A stretch of 64,000 nucleotides of DNA from Nocardioides solisilvae (GTDB lineage Bacteria > Actinomycetota > Actinomycetes > Propionibacteriales > Nocardioidaceae): contig NZ_QHKX01000001.1 of the NCBI RefSeq assembly GCF_003194625.1, forward strand, positions 744,001 to 808,000, read 5' to 3'. The notes beneath the pieces are model-generated. The model did not search any database, had not been told where the DNA came from, and saw only the letters and a list, made by a program, of their open reading frames with translations. The translations under genes were made by a program, and so were the position numbers. This document shows, piece after piece, positions 34,143-40,882 of the stretch; position 1 is the stretch's first letter, and each line of letters starts with the position of its first letter.

Positions 34143-36272
34143 ATGACTGCACCCGACGACGTACGCCGTGCCTCCCGCGCCGAGGCCGAGCGCCACCTCC
34201 GGGCGCTGGTCGGGCGGGATGACGCGGTCCTCCGGGAGGACCAGTGGTCGGCGATCGAGGCGCTCGCGGTCGACCGGCGCCGCGCGCTGGTGGTGCAGCG
34301 CACGGGGTGGGGCAAGTCGGCGGTCTACTTCGTGGCGACGCTGCTGCTGCGCGCCCACGGGGCCGGGCCCACGGTCATCGTCTCCCCGCTGCTGGCCCTG
34401 ATGCGCAACCAGATCGCGGCCGCCGAGCGGGCCGGGATCCGGGCGGTCACCATCAACTCGACCAACATCGAGCAGTGGGAGCCGATCCACGAGGCGATCC
34501 ACCGCGGCGAGGTCGACGTGCTGCTGGTCAGCCCCGAGCGGCTCAACAACCCCGGCTTCCGCGACGAGGTGCTGCCCCGGCTCGCCGCGAGCGCCGGCCT
34601 GCTCGTGGTCGACGAGGCACACTGCATCTCCGACTGGGGCCACGACTTCCGCCCCGACTACCGGCGGATCCGGACCCTGCTCCACGAGCTGCCGCCCGGG
34701 ATCCCGGTGCTGGCCACGACCGCCACGGCCAACAGCCGGGTCACCTCCGACGTCGCCGAGCAGCTCGGGGTCTCGACAGGCTCGACCGACGACGGGGTCC
34801 TGGTGCTGCGCGGCTCCCTCGACCGGGAGTCGCTGCGGCTGGGCGTGGTGCGGCTGAAGACGGCCGAGCAGCGGATGGCGTGGCTGGCCGACCACCTGGC
34901 CGAGCAGCCCGGCTCCGGCATCGTCTACTGCCTCACCGTCGCCGCGACCCAGGAGATCGCCGACTACCTGCGCTCCCGCGGGCTGGAGGTCGCCGCCTAC
35001 TCCGGCCAGACCGAGGCGAGCGAGCGGCAGGCGCTGGAGGAGGACCTGGTCGCCGGCCGGGTCAAGGCCCTGGTCGCCACCAGCGCCCTCGGGATGGGCT
35101 TCGACGCCCGGCTCGGCTTCGTCGTCAACATGGGCGCCCCGGCCTCCCCGGTCGCCTACTACCAGCAGGTCGGCCGCGCGGGCCGCGGCACCGACGAGGC
35201 GACGGTGGTCCTCCTGCCCGCGGTCGAGGACCGCGACATCTGGGCCTACTTCGCCTCGCTGTCGTTCCCGCGCGAGGAGCTGGTCCGGCAGACGCTCGGG
35301 GTGCTCGAGCAGGCCGGACGGCCGCTGAGCACCGCCGTCCTGGAGACCCACGTCGAGCTCAACCGGTCGAGGCTCGAGCAGATGCTCAAGGTGCTCGACG
35401 TCGACGGGGCGGTCCGGCGCGTCCAGGGCGGGTGGACGGCCACCGGCCAGCCCTGGAGCTACGACGCCGACCGCTACGCCCGCGTCGCCGCCGCCCGGGA
35501 GCGCGAGCAGCAGGCGATGCTCGACTACATCGGCACCGACGCCTGCCGGATGTGGTTCCTGCGCGACCAGCTCGACGACCCCGACGTGGCCGAGCGCTGC
35601 GGTCGCTGTGACAACTGCGGGGGCCTGTCGCTCTCCACCACGGTCTCCGAGCAGTCGGTCGAGGCCGCCCACGAGCGGCTCGCCCGGCCCGGGGTCGTGG
35701 TGGAGCCGCGCAAGATGTGGCCCACCGGCCTGGCCAACCTCGGCATCGACCTCAAGGGCAAGATCGCCGACGGCGCCGCCGAGGGGCGGGCGGTCAACCG
35801 GCTCACCGACCTCGGCTACGGCCAGCAGCTGCGCGACCTGTTCCGGGTCGGGTCCGAGGGCGAGGCGCAGGACGGCCCGGTCCCCGTGCCGCTGGTCCGG
35901 GCGGTCGTCGAGGTGCTGGGCGACTGGCGGCCGCGGGTGGACGCGATCGTCTTCGTGGAGTCCGCCCGGCGTCCGACCCTGACCCGCGACCTGGCCGAGG
36001 GCCTCTCCCGCTACCTGAAGGTGCCGGTGGTGGGGGCCTGGGCGATCGTCGACCCCGAGGTGCCGCCGGGCAAGGGAGCGGCCAACTCCGCCCAGCGGGT
36101 CGCGGCGGTGGGACGGCGCTCGGCCCTGCGGGCCGACGTACCGGCCGGGGCGTCCGTGCTGCTGGTGGACGACCTCGTGGTGACCGGCTGGACACTCACC
36201 CTGGCGGCCCGGGCGCTGCGGGCCTCCGGGGCGGCCGAGGTGCTGCCCCTGGCGCTGGCCGTCAACGGCTGA
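34143..36272 (+). CDS. RecQ-family DNA helicase fused to a phosphoribosyltransferase domain
   Basis: 709 residues. Helicase core: Walker A GWGKS (55-59), SPLLALMRNQ, DEAH (157-160) with the RecQ continuation CISDWGHDFRPDY, TATANSRV, SALGMGFD and QVGRAGRG. The RecQ zinc cysteines lie at C468, C486, C489 and C492. From about 560 a type-I phosphoribosyltransferase-like domain follows, with the PRPP-binding motif VLLVDDLVVTG near 672-682. RecQ unwinds DNA 3'-5' in repair; the fused domain resembles ComF-type PRTases and its role is unknown. A 10-residue insert (GVSTGSTDDG) around 210 corresponds to a repeat-like 19-mer at 34769-34787. ATG at 34143. Confidence 0.88.
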   Translation: MTAPDDVRRASRAEAERHLRALVGRDDAVLREDQWSAIEALAVDRRRALVVQRTGWGKSAVYFVATLLLRAHGAGPTVIVSPLLALMRNQIAAAERAGIRAVTINSTNIEQWEPIHEAIHRGEVDVLLVSPERLNNPGFRDEVLPRLAASAGLLVVDEAHCISDWGHDFRPDYRRIRTLLHELPPGIPVLATTATANSRVTSDVAEQLGVSTGSTDDGVLVLRGSLDRESLRLGVVRLKTAEQRMAWLADHLAEQPGSGIVYCLTVAATQEIADYLRSRGLEVAAYSGQTEASERQALEEDLVAGRVKALVATSALGMGFDARLGFVVNMGAPASPVAYYQQVGRAGRGTDEATVVLLPAVEDRDIWAYFASLSFPREELVRQTLGVLEQAGRPLSTAVLETHVELNRSRLEQMLKVLDVDGAVRRVQGGWTATGQPWSYDADRYARVAAAREREQQAMLDYIGTDACRMWFLRDQLDDPDVAERCGRCDNCGGLSLSTTVSEQSVEAAHERLARPGVVVEPRKMWPTGLANLGIDLKGKIADGAAEGRAVNRLTDLGYGQQLRDLFRVGSEGEAQDGPVPVPLVRAVVEVLGDWRPRVDAIVFVESARRPTLTRDLAEGLSRYLKVPVVGAWAIVDPEVPPGKGAANSAQRVAAVGRRSALRADVPAGASVLLVDDLVVTGWTLTLAARALRASGAAEVLPLALAVNG
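34769..34787. repeat. Short repeat-like 19-mer inside the helicase gene
   Basis: GGTCTCGACAGGCTCGACC, a near-palindrome of the type often dispersed in Nocardioides and related genomes (recalled, not searched). Here it encodes VSTGST within an insertion between conserved helicase segments. Confidence 0.4.
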
Positions 36273-36301
36273 GCCGGCGCACGCCGCACGGCGTCCGGGG
36301 G

Positions 36302-36850
36302 CTACTCGCCGGCGGTGCCGGCCAGGTACTCCTGCAGGAGCTCCCGCTCCTCGTCGCTGCGGATCAGCTCGGGACGACGCCCCACCTCCTCGGAGAGCCG
36401 ACGCAGCAGCGGCTCGAGGGTGGTCACGAAGGTGCGGGAGACCTTGGTCCACCGCACCTTGCCGTCCTGGTCCGGGCCACGGACGGCGACGGCCTGGTTC
36501 CAGAACTCGGGCGTGATCGACCCGAGCCCCCCGTCGACGAGCACGCGGACCTCCGTGACGTCGTCGAACCGGTGCTGGTGCTTCACCCGGTCGCCGGCGG
36601 TCACCGTGACGGCCTCCTCGGAGACGAAGACGTGCTTGCGGGCGAAGACCCAGGCGGTGAGGGCGGGGACGACGACGAGGACGAGCGCCATCACCGAGGA
36701 GACCGCCCAGGCCAGCGCCACCTGCTCCTGCTCCCCCGCCGCCCGGCGGAACGCCCGCACCGTGGGAAGGAGCATGACGAGGGCGATGCCCAGCCCGCCC
36801 CACACGTAGACCCCGCGCTGGGGCAGCTCGGTCCCGAGACTCGCATCCAT
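36302..36850 (-). CDS. Two-helix membrane protein with PH-like domain, unknown function
   Basis: 182 residues. Two hydrophobic segments (GVYVWGGLGIALVMLLPTV; VSSVMALVLVVVPALTAWVF) are followed by a C-terminal domain whose strand pattern (HVFVSEEAVTVTAGDRVKHQHRFDDVTEVRV) resembles bacterial PH-like domains. It ends with a charged helix. No enzymatic motif. ATG at 36848-36850, with a perfect leaderless arrangement (TATGCT). Divergent from the YbaB-like cassette, so possibly linked with it, but no direct evidence. Confidence 0.7.
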   Translation of the reverse strand: MDASLGTELPQRGVYVWGGLGIALVMLLPTVRAFRRAAGEQEQVALAWAVSSVMALVLVVVPALTAWVFARKHVFVSEEAVTVTAGDRVKHQHRFDDVTEVRVLVDGGLGSITPEFWNQAVAVRGPDQDGKVRWTKVSRTFVTTLEPLLRRLSEEVGRRPELIRSDEERELLQEYLAGTAGE

Positions 36851-36862
36851 GTTTGGAGCATA
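36851..36862 (-). promoter_or_regulatory. Leaderless -10 promoter
   Basis: TATGCT on the minus strand (36857-36862), 6 bases before the ATG at 36850. Confidence 0.65.
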
Positions 36863-36912
36863 GGGAGTCGGGGGATCGTCTGGTCGGCCACACCCCGGAC
36901 GACAGGAACACC

Positions 36913-37296
36913 ATGACGAGCTCCCGCCTCGAAGCCGTCCTCGCGATGCACGAGGAGAAGACCAACGCCGCGCTCGACCAGCTCGACAAGGCCGAGCAGT
37001 TCGCCCGCGAGAGCCAGGCCCTGCGGGTGGCCGGGGAGTCCGCCGACCGCGACGCGACCGTCACGGTGGACGGCGTGGGCCAGATGGTGGAGCTCTCCTT
37101 CGGCCCGCGCTTCCAGGAGCTGTCCGGCCCGCAGCTCTCGGCCGCGGTGCTCGAGGCCCACGCGCAGGCCAAGCGCAGGCTCAGCTTCGCGATCGAGCGG
37201 CTCGGCGAGGACGTCTACGGCGCGGGCTCGCCGACGGCGCAGCGCTTCGCCCAGAGCTACCGCGACCAGTTCGGCTACGAGGAGGACGAGCGGTGA
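36913..37296 (+). CDS. YbaB/EbfC-like protein of a type VII-like cassette
   Basis: 127 residues, mostly helical with a central strand pair: TSSRLEAVLAMHEEKTNAALDQLDKAEQF, then DATVTVDGVGQMVELSFGPRFQELSGPQLSAAVLEAHAQAKRR. This is the helix-sheet-helix pattern of the YbaB/EbfC DNA-binding family; divergent members often sit beside ESX/type VII effector genes. The ATG at 36913 follows a weak CAGGAAC. The stop overlaps the next start (GTGA). First gene of a three-gene coupled cassette. Confidence 0.75.
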   Translation: MTSSRLEAVLAMHEEKTNAALDQLDKAEQFARESQALRVAGESADRDATVTVDGVGQMVELSFGPRFQELSGPQLSAAVLEAHAQAKRRLSFAIERLGEDVYGAGSPTAQRFAQSYRDQFGYEEDER

Positions 37297-37607
37297 ACGG
37301 CTTCCACGTCGACACGGGCGAGATGCGCCGCCACGCGGCCAACGTCCGCGGACTCGCCGCCCAGGCGGACACCGCGGTCGGCGCGGCCCGCCAGGTCAAC
37401 TTCGGCCCCTCGATGTACGGCCAGATCGGGCAGCTCCTGGTCTTCCCGCTGATGGCGCCGCTGCAGGGCGCGGGCGTGCTCTCGACCGAGGCCGTCAAGG
37501 AGATGCTCAAGGAGACGGCCGAGGGCGTCACCGAGATGGCCAACGGCTACGACGCGGTCGAGGACGCCGTCGTCGACGCCCTGACCTGGGTCAAGGGCAA
37601 GCTGTGA
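37293..37607 (+). CDS. EspC/WXG100-like small helical protein
   Basis: 104 residues, two helices around a short turn: FHVDTGEMRRHAANVRGLAAQADTAVGAARQV, then TEAVKEMLKETAEGVTEMANGYDAVEDAVVDAL. The start (xFxVDxxxLxxHAxxVxxLA) fits the EspC-like family (PF10824) of ESX-associated secreted proteins. There is no strict WXG motif, and no clear YxxxD/E secretion tail beyond NGYDAVED. Hydrophobic middle (IGQLLVFPLMAPLQGAG). GTG start at 37293 and GTGA overlaps on both sides give coupled translation. Confidence 0.75.
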   Translation: MNGFHVDTGEMRRHAANVRGLAAQADTAVGAARQVNFGPSMYGQIGQLLVFPLMAPLQGAGVLSTEAVKEMLKETAEGVTEMANGYDAVEDAVVDALTWVKGKL

Positions 37608-38479
37608 GCGGCCTCGTCGTCACCGGGGAGACCGACCACGGCTGGGTCGCCAACCACGGCTCCGCCGGTGAGTGGACCAACGGCCTCAAGATGGTCGACG
37701 GGGCGGTGGACGCCGCCGAGGCCTTCCGTCGCGGCGACTTCATCGAGGGCTCCGTCAACGGGCTCAGCGCCGGCCTCGACGTGGTCGGGGCGATGCTCAA
37801 CCCGTTCGGCGCCGCCGGGTCGATGGTGGTCGGCTGGCTGATCGAGCACATCGGCCCCGTGCAGGACTTCCTCGACGAGATGCTGGGCGATCCAGCCGCC
37901 ATCCGGGCCGGCTCCCAGACGTGGCGCAACATCAACGAGCACCTCACCGGCGTGGCCGCCGACTACCGGTCCCGCGCCCAGGGCGACACCAGCGGCTACA
38001 CAGGTCTGGCCATCGACGCCTACCGCGGCTATGCCAACCTCTCCGCCGACCTCATGCACGAGATCGCCCGGGTCGCCAGCGGGGTCGCCGGTGGCATCGA
38101 GGTGGCCGGCACGCTGCTCGCCGGCGTCCGCGACTTCATCGTCGGCTTCGTCAGCGACTTCGTCGGCGAGGCGATCGGGGCCGCCGCCCAGTCCGCCGTC
38201 ACGCTCGGGATCGCCGCGCCGGCGGCGCTCGCCAGCCTGGCCAACAAGGCCCGGCGGCTGATCCAGCGGGCCCGGCAGCTGATGGACGACCTGGCGCGCT
38301 CGCTGGACCGGATGGCCGACCTGCTCGGCCAGATCAGCCCCGCCCTGGAGACGGCGACCACGACCGGCGCCGCGATGGCCCGGCACGCCTCCCGGATGCG
38401 GGAGCCCGAGCTCAACCTCATCGTGTCGATGAGCAAGGCGTTCGGCGGGCACGACGACAGGTCCACCGCCACCGCCTGA
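37604..38479 (+). CDS. Helical WXG100-superfamily-like protein, effector N-terminal module without toxin
   Basis: 291 residues. It resembles the N-terminal delivery part of actinobacterial polymorphic-toxin/type VII effectors: a Gly-rich hydrophobic first third (SVNGLSAGLDVVGAMLNPFGAAGSMVVGWLIEHIGPVQDFLDEMLGDP), a WXG-like helix pair (RAGSQTWRNINEHLTGVAADYRSRA), and hydrophobic helices (GTLLAGVRDFIVGFVSDFVGEAIGAAAQ). In such effectors a toxin domain and immunity gene follow; here the protein stops after MREPELNLIVSMSKAFGG. Either it is a secretion partner or the toxin was lost. GTG start overlaps the EspC-like stop. A strong hairpin follows. Confidence 0.7.
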   Translation: MSGLVVTGETDHGWVANHGSAGEWTNGLKMVDGAVDAAEAFRRGDFIEGSVNGLSAGLDVVGAMLNPFGAAGSMVVGWLIEHIGPVQDFLDEMLGDPAAIRAGSQTWRNINEHLTGVAADYRSRAQGDTSGYTGLAIDAYRGYANLSADLMHEIARVASGVAGGIEVAGTLLAGVRDFIVGFVSDFVGEAIGAAAQSAVTLGIAAPAALASLANKARRLIQRARQLMDDLARSLDRMADLLGQISPALETATTTGAAMARHASRMREPELNLIVSMSKAFGGHDDRSTATA

Positions 38480-38509
38480 CGACGCCTCCCGACGACGTCA
38501 CTGCCTGAC

Positions 38510-38549
38510 GACGCCCCCGGGGCCGGCTACTCCCGGCCCTGGGGGCGTC
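38510..38549. terminator. Strong bidirectional hairpin terminator
   Basis: 17-base arms (38510-38526 and 38533-38549) pair with a single G-T wobble around the loop CTACTC, between the type VII-like cassette and the convergent DHA2 exporter. Confidence 0.85.
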
Positions 38550-38553
38550 CGCG

Positions 38554-40164
38554 TCAGTGCCCGGCCATCGCGGCGGGGTCCACCGGCCGGTCGAGCTTGC
38601 GGCGCGGCAGGAAGAACGCCGGGACGAGGCAGGTGGCCACCAGCACCGTCGCGACCACGAAGACGGTCGCGAAGGCGTCGGCCATGCCGTCGGCCGCGCG
38701 GTCGAAGAGCTGCGGCAGGGTGGCCGGGTCGAGGCCCAGCTTGGTGGCCGCCTCGGCGAGCACCGACTGATCGTCGCTGCCGCCGGTGGCGTTGTTCAGG
38801 TCCCGCACCTGCTCCACGGCCGGCTGCGCCAGGAAGCGGTCGGTGAGGATCACCGAGAAGAGCGCGGTGCCGATGGAGGCCGCCACCTGCTGCTGGATGT
38901 TGAGCAGGGTCGAGCCGCGGGCGATGTCGTGGTCGCGCAGCGTGCCCAGCGCCGCCGTCATGATCGGCATCATCGTGGCGCCCATGCCGAGGCCCATGAC
39001 GAAGAGGGCGGAGAGCAGGTAGGCGTAGCTGGTCTCGGCGTCGATCTGGGTGAAGAGCCCCATGCCGACGGTGATGACCGAGATGCCGACGAGCACGATC
39101 TTGCCGGGGCCGATCCTGTCCACGAGGAAGCCGGCGACCGGCATGGTCAGCATGGCGCCGATGCCCTGCGGCGCGAGCAGCAGGCCGGCGCCGAGGGCGT
39201 CCTCGCCGCGCACCTGCTGGAAGTAGAGGGGGAAGAGCAGCGAGGCGCCGAAGAACGAGATCGCGAAGAGCGACATCGTGATCAGCGCGACCGTCATGGT
39301 GCGGTCCTTGAGCAGGCGGAGCTCCACCAGCGGGTGGATGTTGGCCCGGCGCAGCGCCCACGGCACGAACGCGACCAGGAGCAGGACGCCGGCGACCATC
39401 GTGCCGACCACCTCGGCGGTCCACGGCGTGCCGTGCTCCTCCTTGGCGCCGGGGATCGAGCTCACGCCGTACAGGAAGAGCGCAAGGCCCGGCGAGAGCA
39501 GCACCATGCCGACCCAGTCGAAGGTCTCCGACGGCTCGACGTGGTCCTTCTCGAGGACGACCAGCGCGTAGCCGAAGGCGAAGATCCCGATCGGCAGGTT
39601 GATGAGGAAGATCCAGTGCCAGGAGGCGATGTCGATGAGCCAGCCGCCGAGGATCGGGCCGAAGATCGGGCCCAGCAGCATCGGGATGCCCATGATCGCC
39701 ATGACCCGGCCGACCCGGTGGGGGCCGGCCTCGCGGGTCAGGATCGTCATGCCGAGCGGCATGAGCATGCCGCCGCCGAGGCCCTGCAGCACCCGGAAGG
39801 TGACGAGCATCGAGAGCGAGTCGGCGACCGCGCAGAGCACGGAGCCGGCGGTGAAGAGGCCGACCGCCAGCAGGTAGAGCCGCTTGGTGCCGAACCGGTC
39901 CGCCGCCCAGCCGGTCAGCGGGATCACGGTGGCCAGCGCCAGCGTGTAGCCCGTCATCGTCCAGGCGACCTGGGCGGCGGTGGCGTCGAACTCCTGCTGG
40001 AAGGTCTGCAGCGCCACCGACACGACCGTCACGTCGAGGATCGACATGATGCCGCCGAGGACGACGACGCCCGCGACGAGCAGGACGCGCGCGTCGAGCC
40101 GGTCGCCGTCGGGGACCCCGGGGGTCTGGTCTGGCTGCGGGACGGGAGTCTCGGTCTGGGTCAC
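38554..40164 (-). CDS. MFS drug exporter, DHA2/EmrB-QacA family
   Basis: 536 residues, 14 hydrophobic segments. Motifs: ILDVTVVSVALQTFQQEFDATAAQVAWTMTGYTLALATVIPLTGWAADRFGTKRLYLL (DHA2 TM1 and motif A), RVLQGLGGGMLMPLGMTIL (antiporter motif C), and the C-terminal half with ARGSTLLNIQQQVAASIGTALFSV. Proton-driven multidrug or metabolite export. GTG at 40162-40164 is leaderless (TAGCCT at 40171-40176), and a perfect palindrome abuts the -10 box, so the gene is probably repressed by an unlinked regulator. Confidence 0.9.
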   Translation of the reverse strand: MTQTETPVPQPDQTPGVPDGDRLDARVLLVAGVVVLGGIMSILDVTVVSVALQTFQQEFDATAAQVAWTMTGYTLALATVIPLTGWAADRFGTKRLYLLAVGLFTAGSVLCAVADSLSMLVTFRVLQGLGGGMLMPLGMTILTREAGPHRVGRVMAIMGIPMLLGPIFGPILGGWLIDIASWHWIFLINLPIGIFAFGYALVVLEKDHVEPSETFDWVGMVLLSPGLALFLYGVSSIPGAKEEHGTPWTAEVVGTMVAGVLLLVAFVPWALRRANIHPLVELRLLKDRTMTVALITMSLFAISFFGASLLFPLYFQQVRGEDALGAGLLLAPQGIGAMLTMPVAGFLVDRIGPGKIVLVGISVITVGMGLFTQIDAETSYAYLLSALFVMGLGMGATMMPIMTAALGTLRDHDIARGSTLLNIQQQVAASIGTALFSVILTDRFLAQPAVEQVRDLNNATGGSDDQSVLAEAATKLGLDPATLPQLFDRAADGMADAFATVFVVATVLVATCLVPAFFLPRRKLDRPVDPAAMAGH

Positions 40165-40176
40165 CGGGGAAGGCTA
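40165..40176 (-). promoter_or_regulatory. Leaderless -10 promoter
   Basis: TAGCCT on the minus strand (40171-40176), 6 bases before the exporter GTG. Confidence 0.65.
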
Positions 40177-40178
40177 GT

Positions 40179-40195
40179 GGTTGCGGCCCGCAACC
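40179..40195. promoter_or_regulatory. Operator candidate for the DHA2 exporter
   Basis: GGTTGCGGCCCGCAACC is a perfect 8-base inverted repeat with one central base, just upstream of the -10 box, where a bound repressor would block RNA polymerase. Confidence 0.6.
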
Positions 40196-40321
40196 TTCAC
40201 CCGATTTCCGGGTGCCCTCCGTCACGCCCCGCCCCGCTGTGGAGACAGTCCCCCGCAACGTGACCGCGGCACGCCGGGCGGACGTGGTCAGAACGTCCCG
40301 GACTATCTCCCCCCAAAGGGG

Positions 40322-40810
40322 TCAGTCGAGGAGGAGCTCGATGCGGGAGACGAGGGCGGGGGCGTCGGGCTCGGTGACGGGGTTGAACCGGGCGACGGGG
40401 GTGCCGTCGGCGTCGACGAGGAACTTCTCGAAGTTCCACTGCACGTCACCGGTGTGGCCGTTCTCGTCGGGGAGCGCGACCAGGGGCTCCATGACGGGGT
40501 GCCGGCCGTCGCCGTTGACCTCGATCTTCTCCGACATCGGGAAGGTGACGCCGTAGGTGGCGGAGCAGAACTCGGCGATCTCGTCGGCGCTGCCCGGCTC
40601 CTGCCCGCCGAACTGGTTGCACGGCAGGCCGACGACGGTGAGGCCGCGCTCGGCGTACTGCTCGTGCAGCGCCTCGAGCTTGGCGTACTGCGGCGTCAGG
40701 CCGCACTTGCTGGCCACGTTGACCAGGAGGGCCGGACGGCCGCCGGTGAGGTCGCGCAGGGTGCCCGGCGTGCCGTCCAGGCGGGCGAGCGGGGTGTCGA
40801 GGATCGTCAT
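40322..40810 (-). CDS. Glutathione peroxidase-family peroxidase (Cys type), second copy
   Basis: 162 residues. Peroxidatic motif NVASKCGLTPQYAKLE, resolving region GLPCNQFGGQEPG, and WNFEKFLVDADG, with the catalytic Cys, Gln, Trp and Asn all in place. Expected to reduce hydroperoxides with thioredoxin. It is about as distant from the 13894-14382 copy as general family members, so not a recent duplicate. ATG at 40808-40810, leaderless, and divergent from the SNF2 helicase. Confidence 0.92.
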   Translation of the reverse strand: MTILDTPLARLDGTPGTLRDLTGGRPALLVNVASKCGLTPQYAKLEALHEQYAERGLTVVGLPCNQFGGQEPGSADEIAEFCSATYGVTFPMSEKIEVNGDGRHPVMEPLVALPDENGHTGDVQWNFEKFLVDADGTPVARFNPVTEPDAPALVSRIELLLD

Positions 40811-40822
40811 GCGCGCAGGCTA
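40811..40822 (-). promoter_or_regulatory. Leaderless -10 promoter
   Basis: TAGCCT on the minus strand (40817-40822), 6 bases before the peroxidase ATG. Confidence 0.65.
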
Positions 40823-40869
40823 GCGGGCGGCCCGTCGCCACGGGCGCGCGTTCGGTCGGTGGTCCGGGC

Positions 40870-40882
40870 TAGCGTCGCCCGC
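40870..40882 (+). promoter_or_regulatory. Leaderless -10 promoter
   Basis: TAGCGT (40870-40875), 7 bases before the GTG at 40883. Confidence 0.6.

Noticed and set aside
36281..36294. ACGCCG/CGGCGT hairpin after the helicase gene
   Set aside because: Six-base arms with a two-base loop cannot form a stable terminator as drawn.
33234..37172. 1312-codon minus-strand open frame across the helicase region
   Set aside because: Crosses several real genes on both strands and reads as Arg/Gly/Pro-rich shadow; only the collagen-like gene on that strand is real, in another frame.
37604..38479. Toxin domain at the end of the type VII-like protein
   Set aside because: The last 60 residues are a plain helix with no nuclease, deaminase or ADP-ribosyl motif, and no immunity gene follows.
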